From assembly GCA_041890515.1 (NCBI GenBank), contig JASDWX010000114.1, forward strand, positions 1 to 11,209: a stretch of DNA of 11,209 bases, read 5' to 3'. Under the pieces are notes generated by a model that made no database searches, had not been told where the DNA came from, and saw only the letters and a program-made list of their open reading frames with translations. The position numbers and the translations under genes are program-made. Below, one piece after another: positions 6,722 to 11,209 of this stretch; position 1 is the stretch's first letter; each line of letters begins with the position of its first letter. This DNA comes from Colwellia_A sp041890515. Lineage in GTDB: Bacteria > Pseudomonadota > Gammaproteobacteria > Enterobacterales > Alteromonadaceae.

Positions 6722-7537
6722 TCAGTTAGTCTTATTCTTATAAACACGTATTAAAAAATCAGCTTGGCAATTAAAGTAGCTTCTCGCTTTTAAGTCGTTG
6801 AATAAGCTATCCGTTGTTTTAAAGGCAAAAGGCGTCATTGAAAGTAAATTAATAATATCTTCGCCTGTCGTAAACTCCATCACATAATTGACTTCTTTTT
6901 GTTCAATTAGCGTAAGGTGTTCAATAGGACTTTTACTGATGTCATGCTGTTTTGCTGCTCGATATATTAATGCTTTCAACTCTATCAAATGGTTTTTTGC
7001 CGGTGTTACCGTCACTAAATAGCCATTATCAGCTAAAACTCTTGTGAATTCTTTCTCAAGAATGGGAGCATAAATAGAGTTTATCCAAGAAAAATAATCA
7101 TTACTGAAAGGTAATTGCGACAAAGTACCCACACTAAATTGACAATCTTTATATTTTTTTGCTGCATGCTTAACGGCATTTTTGGCAATATCAATGCCGT
7201 AAACACTGTTTGTTGCGTTTACATATTGTTGAGTGTAAAACCCTTCACCACAACCGGCGTCAAATACAGGTTTTGTTAAATCAGCATATTGTAGATAAAG
7301 ATTCTGTAATTCATCAGCAAGCGGTTGATAAAAACCTTTATCTAAAAATGAACGTCGCGCGTTCACCATCGCTTTGTTATCTCCAGGATCTTTTGAATGC
7401 TTATGTTGAACGGGTAATAAATTCACATAACCTTCTTTTGCCTGATCAAAGCTATGCTTGCTTTCACAACGATAGCTTTTATTATTTAACACTAATGATT
7501 TTTTACAAATAGGACAAATATACTGAGCAATAAACAT
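6722..7537 (-). CDS. rlmA: 23S rRNA (guanine-N1)-methyltransferase RlmA (RrmA)
   Basis: RlmA methylates N1 of G745 in 23S rRNA (E. coli numbering) using S-adenosylmethionine. The 271 residues match the family's length and order. An N-terminal zinc finger has Cys8, Cys11, Cys24 and His28 (CPICKKS...YRCESKHSFD). The conserved linker AKEGYVNLLPVQHKHSKDPGD (33-53) follows. Then comes a Rossmann methyltransferase domain with motif I VFDAGCGEGF (91-100), acidic Asp116 in VYGIDIA, and IYAPILEKEFTRVL around 155-168. The C-terminal MTPFAFKT and SYFNCQADF are also typical. It lies 16 nt after xthA on the same strand, so it is probably cotranscribed. The ATG at 7537 is set by the zinc-finger spacing; its Shine-Dalgarno is weak. 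It converges on yfbV with 26 nt between stops and no visible terminator. Confidence 0.95.
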   Translation of the reverse strand: MFIAQYICPICKKSLVLNNKSYRCESKHSFDQAKEGYVNLLPVQHKHSKDPGDNKAMVNARRSFLDKGFYQPLADELQNLYLQYADLTKPVFDAGCGEGFYTQQYVNATNSVYGIDIAKNAVKHAAKKYKDCQFSVGTLSQLPFSNDYFSWINSIYAPILEKEFTRVLADNGYLVTVTPAKNHLIELKALIYRAAKQHDISKSPIEHLTLIEQKEVNYVMEFTTGEDIINLLSMTPFAFKTTDSLFNDLKARSYFNCQADFLIRVYKNKTN

Positions 7538-7553
7538 AAGATTTACTTAACAC

Positions 7554-8360
7554 TTACTTAAAAGTTGACCAAATTGGCGCATGATCTGAAGGTTTTTCAA
7601 TGCCACGTAGTTCGTAGTCAACATCTGCTTCAATACAAGTGTCAGCCATTTTATGTGTCGCTAATACGACATCAATACGAAGACCTCGATTATCAACAAA
7701 ACCTTTAGAGCGATAATCAAACCAAGAGTAACGTTCTGTTCTTGTTGGGTGAAGCTCCCTAAAGGTATCTTTAAATCCCCAGTTCATTAATGTAGTCAAC
7801 CATTCACGTTCTTCTGGCTGAAAGCTACATTTACCTGTTTTTAACCAACGTTTCTGATTAGGTTCACCAATACCAATATCTAAATCACTTGGAGAAATAT
7901 TAATATCTCCCATAATCACTACATGTTCGTCAGGCGTATGATTATTATTTAGGTATGTCATTAAATCTTTATAAAATTGACGCTTGTAGGGATATTTTGT
8001 TTCATGAGCAATATTATCACCTTGTGGAAAATAGCCATTAAGTACTGTGACTTTCTCACCCTGTTCATTGGTGGTTTCAACCATGACCATTCGCTTTTGA
8101 GACTCTTCGGTATCGCTTGGAAAGCCCATTTTAATAACGTTAGCTTCTTTTTTACATAGCATCGCTACACCATAATGTGCTTTTTGGCCATGAAAATAAA
8201 CGTGGTACCCCATTGATTCAACAGCTTCAATGGGAAATGCATCATTATGAACTTTGATTTCCTGTAGGCCTATTATGTCAGGTTGATGTTTATCAATAAT
8301 GGCTTGGAGTTGATGTAAACGTGCACGGAGCCCGTTAATATTAAAGCTAATAATTTTCAT
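7554..8360 (-). CDS. xthA: Exodeoxyribonuclease III
   Basis: XthA is the major AP endonuclease and 3'-5' exonuclease/3'-phosphatase of base-excision repair. From ATG 8360 it is 268 residues, the same length as the E. coli enzyme, and begins KIISFNINGLRARLHQ. The exonuclease III/APE1 active site is complete: Asn7, metal-binding Glu34 (GLQEIK), Tyr110 (NGYFPQG), Asp152 and Asn154 (GDINISP), Asp230 (GLRID) and His260 (KPSDHAP). The frame stays open upstream to an ATG at 8405, but those 15 extra residues (MTSGSMFKN...) have no family counterpart, so the inner start is chosen. Its Shine-Dalgarno is weak. It is followed at 16 nt by rlmA. The 110 bp upstream, shared with the divergent kinase remnant, is AT-rich and shows no convincing promoter. 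Confidence 0.96.
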   Translation of the reverse strand: MKIISFNINGLRARLHQLQAIIDKHQPDIIGLQEIKVHNDAFPIEAVESMGYHVYFHGQKAHYGVAMLCKKEANVIKMGFPSDTEESQKRMVMVETTNEQGEKVTVLNGYFPQGDNIAHETKYPYKRQFYKDLMTYLNNNHTPDEHVVIMGDINISPSDLDIGIGEPNQKRWLKTGKCSFQPEEREWLTTLMNWGFKDTFRELHPTRTERYSWFDYRSKGFVDNRGLRIDVVLATHKMADTCIEADVDYELRGIEKPSDHAPIWSTFK

Positions 8361-8474
8361 AAAAACGCTCGAAATTGAATTTTTGAACATGCTACCAGAT
8401 GTCATGAAAGAAGGTTATTATTAATTGTTAATTAATCCCCTTTATACACATATTTTTGATAGTGAAAGCCAAGT

Positions 8475-8917
8475 TTGCTAATAGATCAATATTCGGTATT
8501 CGAACTCATTAATGTTCAATTGGCGGGTTATCAGCATTTCTTGGGTTTTATTACATTTGAGAATAAAATTGGTCTAGATAAAATAAGGTGTGATGCCCAT
8601 TTTACGTTAGGGCTGTTAATAACTCCCTCAGTAATGACGTTAAATGTGGAGGGAGTTAAAATAAGGTTACGCTGTTAACGATAATAGTGATTGTATTATC
8701 ACTGCAGAAGATGATGTTGATGGGGTTAGCGATGGGTTAAAGCTATTATTTTTGATGTTTTTCATGAGGAGATAAATCAATGAACCAAGAGGTTTTGGGC
8801 TTTGGTTTAGATTTAGCGATTGTAAATCGTATTATGGAATGACATCAAGGAAGTGTTGATTTTGTTGATAGTAAACAAGGTGGTGCATTTTTAGTGTTAA
8901 GTTTGCCATTAAAGTAG
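8475..8917 (+). pseudogene. Decayed C-terminal half of a PhoQ-like sensor histidine kinase
   Basis: No single frame is coding, but pieces in all three plus frames line up in the order of a histidine-kinase ATPase domain. From 8475 comes a frame with FENKIGLDKIRCDAHFTLGLL...VEGVKIRL, where the CD and N-box region should be, though no clear N box is left. From 8674 comes VNDNSDCIITAEDDVDGVSDG (G1 box, normally EDDGPG). From 8739 KAIIFDVFH (F box). From 8768 GDKSMNQEVLGFGLDLAIVNRIME, a TGA at 8840-8842 where Trp is expected, then HQGSVDFVDSKQGGAFLVLSLPLK to TAG at 8917. The G2 box reads GFGLDLAIV instead of GxGLGLAIV. So there are at least three frameshifts, one nonsense change and lost glycines. 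The sensor, membrane and His-box parts and any response-regulator gene are absent. It is a fossil, not a functional kinase; the 5' boundary is uncertain. Confidence 0.82.
8620..8658. repeat. Inverted repeat inside the kinase remnant
   Basis: Perfect 10-bp arms TAACTCCCTC (8620-8629) and GAGGGAGTTA (8649-8658) flank a 19-nt spacer. It falls exactly where the kinase N box should be. The loop is long and no T-run follows, so it is a poor terminator. It could be a scar of a small insertion or chance. Confidence 0.45.
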
Positions 8918-9003
8918 CTTTTTGCGTTATATTTATACGATTGTAGAGGTGAAAATAGGGATAATGTCATTTACTCAATAAATGAAAAAAAAGCTCAATA
9001 TAT

Positions 9004-9046
9004 TTAACAAGTTGTCGATATAAACTTTATAGAAAATAATAAAGTT
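9004..9046 (+). promoter_or_regulatory. Candidate promoter and inverted repeat before the VC2046-like gene
   Basis: TTAACA (9004-9009, 5/6) and TATAGA (9028-9033, 4/6) are spaced by 18 bp. A second option is TTGTCG (9012) with AATAAT (9035-9040) at 17 bp. Perfect 8-bp arms AACTTTAT (9023-9030) and ATAAAGTT (9039-9046) with an 8-bp spacer overlap the -10 and end just before the short Shine-Dalgarno GAAG. This could be an operator or leader hairpin. Confidence 0.35.
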
Positions 9047-9054
9047 GAAGTGCA

Positions 9055-9600
9055 TTGTTTATAGAGTCAGTTGACAGTCAAATTCTGGTACACGAACTAC
9101 AATTGGGTGAACAACTTAATGAAAGTGTGCACAGTGCCCGACGAGCTGATTTTTCGCTACTTTTAGCAATGTTATCCGATGATGTACAAAGTCATAGTCA
9201 GTTTTTTTTACCTAAAACAGTTACAAATGTTAAAAATACTAACGATGCAACATTAAGAAAAGAATTTGAACTGCCTGAAAATGCTCCCTTATCCCTAGAT
9301 GAAAATCACACAACTTCCATATTTAATCAAGCAGAGCTTATTCAAAATAATAACCTAGCAGAATTACACTTATCGAACGTGTTATCGCCTAAACCGCTTG
9401 CATTTCGAGACGATAAGAAACATATCACACAAAAAATTATAAGTAATACATCGTTATATTGCCAGAAGAAATTTAACCAACAAAAGCGTAATGATGATGG
9501 TGACTCAGATACATCAAGGTTATCATTTGATGCCAAAGGTTGGCTTAAAGCTGTTCATAACACCATAGTAAAGGCCCCTTTACTTGATGCTATTGCATGA
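9055..9600 (+). CDS. Conserved hypothetical protein, VC2046/SO_2500-like
   Basis: A 181-residue soluble-looking protein of unknown function. Its N-terminal part, QILVHELQLGEQLNESVHSARRADFSLLLAMLSDDVQ (about 9-45), resembles from memory the short gammaproteobacterial family named after VC2046/SO_2500; this was not checked by search. The middle (about 50-150) is polar, low in conservation signs and probably flexible. The end, DAKGWLKAVHNTIVKAPLLDAIA, looks like a second conserved amphipathic segment. There is no signal peptide, transmembrane helix or catalytic motif that I recognise. The start is TTG: the frame is closed by TGA three codons upstream (9046-9048), no ATG or GTG precedes the conserved block, and GAAG lies 4 nt ahead. 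It converges with ychJ, 58 nt apart. That it is a gene is likely from its open length and conserved N-terminus; its role is unknown. Confidence 0.8.
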   Translation: MFIESVDSQILVHELQLGEQLNESVHSARRADFSLLLAMLSDDVQSHSQFFLPKTVTNVKNTNDATLRKEFELPENAPLSLDENHTTSIFNQAELIQNNNLAELHLSNVLSPKPLAFRDDKKHITQKIISNTSLYCQKKFNQQKRNDDGDSDTSRLSFDAKGWLKAVHNTIVKAPLLDAIA

Positions 9601-9658
9601 ACGTAGATAAATATATTTACTAAGAATATAGCTGAATGATGATAAAGACTTTTCGAAT

Positions 9659-10168
9659 TTATGAACCGCAACACTGTTTGAACTTTTTCTGGCTCTTGCA
9701 AAAACAGAGCTCATTTCTTTTTGGGGCAGCAAGCTCTTTACTACTGCTTACTTCACCATCTAGATAACGCCATTTTCTTCCTTCAAGAATAAAACGTGAA
9801 GTTTCTTTCATGAGATAATAATGACTTTGATGTTTGTAATATGCAGAAAAAAATACCGTAGGTAAGTTATATTCTTCAATAACAAGGTCATCAGAACTGT
9901 TATCTATTACAGCAGAATATTCACTTGCAGAATGAATAATGAGCTTTAACCATTTTGTTTCTTGTGCCCACTCAAATATATCATTTACTGATTGGTGTTC
10001 TCTGCTAGAGTTTGCGTAAGTATTATAAATATAATCTGCAGATTTTGTTGCGTATGCACTATAACGAGAGCGCATTAGTTGCTCAGGTGATATAGCTTTT
10101 ACTTCTTCAGTTATTACTAATAAGCAGCATTGTTTGAAACTAGTGTTTGAACCACATGGGCATTTCAT
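9659..10168 (-). CDS. ychJ: YchJ family SEC-C metal-binding protein
   Basis: A 169-residue protein with the YchJ (UPF0225) layout. The N-terminal SEC-C zinc motif has Cys3, Cys5, Cys14 and Cys15 (CPCGSNTSFKQCC). A central NTF2-like domain starts with QLMRSRYSAYATKSADYIYNTY and includes TKWLKLII and a tail near GRKWRYLDGEV. A second SEC-C motif at the C-terminus has Cys155, Cys157, Cys166 and Cys167 (CFCKSQKKFKQCCGS), with Phe in place of the usual Pro. The SEC-C motif is the one that binds zinc and SecB in SecA. The cellular role of YchJ is not known, so no process is assigned. It is a little longer than the E. coli protein (152). The ATG is fixed by the first zinc motif; no strong Shine-Dalgarno precedes it. 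It lies 94 nt after the sulA-like gene on the same strand. Confidence 0.92.
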   Translation of the reverse strand: MKCPCGSNTSFKQCCLLVITEEVKAISPEQLMRSRYSAYATKSADYIYNTYANSSREHQSVNDIFEWAQETKWLKLIIHSASEYSAVIDNSSDDLVIEEYNLPTVFFSAYYKHQSHYYLMKETSRFILEGRKWRYLDGEVSSSKELAAPKRNELCFCKSQKKFKQCCGS

Positions 10169-10241
10169 AAAAAAGGATCATTCTAAAAAAGTATTTGATC
10201 TATTTTAACAGAGCAAACTTTTATTTTCTGCTTTAATAAAG

Positions 10242-10254
10242 GAGAAACCTTCTC
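10242..10254 (-). terminator. Weak possible terminator after the sulA-like gene
   Basis: On the minus strand GAGAA-GGT-TTCTC is followed by CTTTATT, 8 nt past the sulA-like stop. The stem is only 5 bp, so termination would be inefficient and ychJ could be partly cotranscribed with the SOS gene. Confidence 0.22.
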
Positions 10255-10262
10255 AAATTCTA

Positions 10263-10754
10263 TCAATGCAACAATAAAGAAGAATCCGAAATAGCTAAGC
10301 AACTTGTTATTTGGCTTTGATTGAAAACGTTTTGAACTTGTTTCTTCAAAATAATGCATTTGGTTTTACCTTTTTCTGCAAATTGAGTTAATTGGGCCAA
10401 TTGTGATGCATCTAATTTAGCGTTACACAAGATAACTGCTGAGCAATGGCCTTTTTCTAAAGTATTTTTAATGGTTTTAAGTGATATATTTCGTTGATGA
10501 ATATTTACTTTAAGTATTTTTTTGGGATCTATTTTCCCTTGTGTAGATAATTGTTGTAACGGTTTTTCTTCAGGGTTTATCATCAAAATCCATTTGTTAT
10601 CCAAATCATATTTTTCAAAGATTTCAGTGTACTGCTGAGAGAGCTCAAGTCTATTTGAAATACTTTTAACATCGCACCAATTAGCTTTATCAAAAGTAAA
10701 CTTTCTGTTTTTAGTATGTAACTCACTGGTATTAATGTGATTTATTGAATTCAT
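10263..10754 (-). CDS. sulA: SulA-like SOS cell-division inhibitor
   Basis: A 163-residue protein, close to E. coli SulA (169). SulA binds FtsZ in the cytoplasm and blocks Z-ring assembly during DNA damage. The conserved core fits a SulA/RecA-like fold: KWILMINPEEKPLQQLSTQGKIDPKKILKV (54-83), then SLKTIKNTLEKGHCSAVILCNAKLDASQLAQLTQFAEKG (91-129) and KCIILKK (132-138). The first 50 residues are polar and not family-conserved. No intact ATPase P-loop is present, as expected for SulA. The assignment is strengthened by a near-perfect LexA box 15 bp before the ATG. AGG lies about 8 nt before the ATG, giving a plausible ribosome-binding site. In many relatives sulA follows lexA; here no lexA is seen in the 450 bp upstream, so it is transcribed from its own SOS promoter. 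Sequence identity to E. coli SulA is low, so FtsZ binding is inferred. Confidence 0.85.
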   Translation of the reverse strand: MNSINHINTSELHTKNRKFTFDKANWCDVKSISNRLELSQQYTEIFEKYDLDNKWILMINPEEKPLQQLSTQGKIDPKKILKVNIHQRNISLKTIKNTLEKGHCSAVILCNAKLDASQLAQLTQFAEKGKTKCIILKKQVQNVFNQSQITSCLAISDSSLLLH

Positions 10755-10768
10755 TTTTAAAACCTAGG

Positions 10769-10792
10769 TATACTGTATGGGTGTACAGTATA
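10769..10792 (-). promoter_or_regulatory. LexA (SOS) box of the sulA-like gene
   Basis: TACTGTATGGGTGTACAGTA (10771-10790) matches the gammaproteobacterial SOS consensus CTGT-N8-ACAG exactly in both half-sites. The perfect dyad extends to 9-bp arms TATACTGTA/TACAGTATA around a 6-bp centre. It covers the candidate -10 and sits 15 bp upstream of the start codon, so LexA bound here would block transcription. Confidence 0.95.
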
Positions 10793-10813
10793 TCGTTTTT
10801 GTTGTTTATTCAA
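10787..10813 (-). promoter_or_regulatory. Candidate promoter of the sulA-like gene
   Basis: On the minus strand TTGAAT (10813-10808) and TATACT (10792-10787) are 15 bp apart, a short spacing. The -10 is the outer arm of the LexA box, the usual layout for a tightly repressed SOS gene. Confidence 0.45.
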
Positions 10814-11209
10814 GCACTTTTAGATAATTAATGATCTAAATTTTTGGGCATGCTCAAAGACTGGTTTTGGGATGTAAGATAATCAAGGATAGCTGAACAA
10901 ATGAAATACCGTTTTCACTAGGCCCATTAATAATGTTATTAACAAAGATGATACTCAACTGATTCTTTAGTTTGGTTAAATAGGGCATTAAGAATTAAGC
11001 AGTGAATATGCATGTTGCCTTAAGCTTAACTTAGGAAACGCTTGTTACTTTTACATATTGCTTATTAATTTTGCACTAAGTCAGATAACAGAATGAACTC
11101 AGAATTTAATAGTTACTCTACATGTTTGTTGTTATTGATGCCTTATCATCGGACTGTAATGGTCTAATGAAACTGTAGAGGTTTATAGCTTAAACTAAGC
11201 AAAACCAAA
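10814..11209. other. About 400 bp with no recognisable gene at the right edge
   Basis: Both strands are broken by frequent stops. The longest ATG frame noticed (about 11094 to 11168, 24 codons) has no ribosome-binding site or family look. No promoter, RNA gene, transposon end or strong hairpin stands out. It may be upstream sequence of a gene beyond the edge, or decayed DNA. Confidence 0.5.

Noticed and set aside
6722..7537. Programmed or regulatory overlap between yfbV and rlmA
   Set aside because: The two genes simply converge with 26 nt between stops; no hairpin or overlap is visible.
8361..8405. 15-residue N-terminal extension of XthA from the ATG at 8405
   Set aside because: The family starts at KIISFNINGLRAR; the extra residues have no counterpart and the inner start gives exactly 268 residues.
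8475..8678. A 67-codon small gene starting with TTG
   Set aside because: Its second half fits the region before the ATPase boxes of the kinase remnant, so it is part of the pseudogene and not a gene of its own.
8686..8703. AGTGAT/ATCACT dyad
   Set aside because: It lies in the coding remnant of the kinase, has only 6-bp arms and no associated signal.
9608..9619. 12-bp palindrome TAAATATATTTA between the VC2046-like gene and ychJ
   Set aside because: All A/T, no loop and no T-run; not a usable terminator.
11094..11168. 24-codon ATG frame near the right edge
   Set aside because: Too short, no ribosome-binding site and no recognisable protein character.

Overview
This looks like an ordinary chromosomal stretch of an AT-rich gammaproteobacterium. 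The gene orders yffB-dapE and yfbV/ackA-pta, the RlmA, XthA, YchJ and SulA types, and the protein sequences suggest an Alteromonadales member of the Colwellia/Thalassotalea kind. That placement is inference from sequence flavour; no marker gene here proves it. No RNA gene, CRISPR array, insertion sequence or phage module is visible.

Left part (1-2301, minus strand): a tight four-gene operon. It runs from an ACT-domain (CASTOR/ACT_7-like) protein through the ArsC-like YffB and the lysine/diaminopimelate enzyme DapE to an M15 (VanY-like) peptidase cut by the window edge. Gaps are 14 nt, a 4-nt overlap and 5 nt. DapE makes the diaminopimelate of peptidoglycan and the M15 family trims peptidoglycan peptides, so cell-wall metabolism is the common thread. 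A palindrome sits between the operon's candidate -10 and the first start codon. A 450-bp AT-rich spacer follows (2302-2756).

Acetate node (2718-6178, minus): ackA and pta overlap by one base, followed by a 14-bp perfect hairpin. AckA is intact. Pta is broken: about 23 nt is missing relative to the family, which shifts the frame and cuts off the catalytic C-terminal end. The leftover bases decode correctly in both frames, which suggests deletion between short direct repeats. The ackA upstream region has a perfect TATAAT with a 9/10 FNR-type site centred near -41.5, so this fermentative operon is probably induced without oxygen even though its second gene is damaged.

Middle (6200-8360): divergent yfbV (two-TM inner-membrane protein) on plus, then convergent minus-strand xthA-rlmA (DNA repair exonuclease III and 23S rRNA methyltransferase).

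Right part (8475-11209): the decayed C-terminal remains of a PhoQ-like sensor histidine kinase, broken across all three plus frames and with an internal stop; a conserved hypothetical protein (VC2046/SO_2500-like) with a TTG start; convergent ychJ (two SEC-C zinc motifs); and a sulA-like SOS division inhibitor under a near-perfect LexA box. The last 400 bp hold no recognisable gene.

I found no clearly new multi-gene system. The most interesting items are the pta lesion and how it may have arisen, the histidine-kinase fossil, and the FNR, ACT-gene and LexA regulatory sites.
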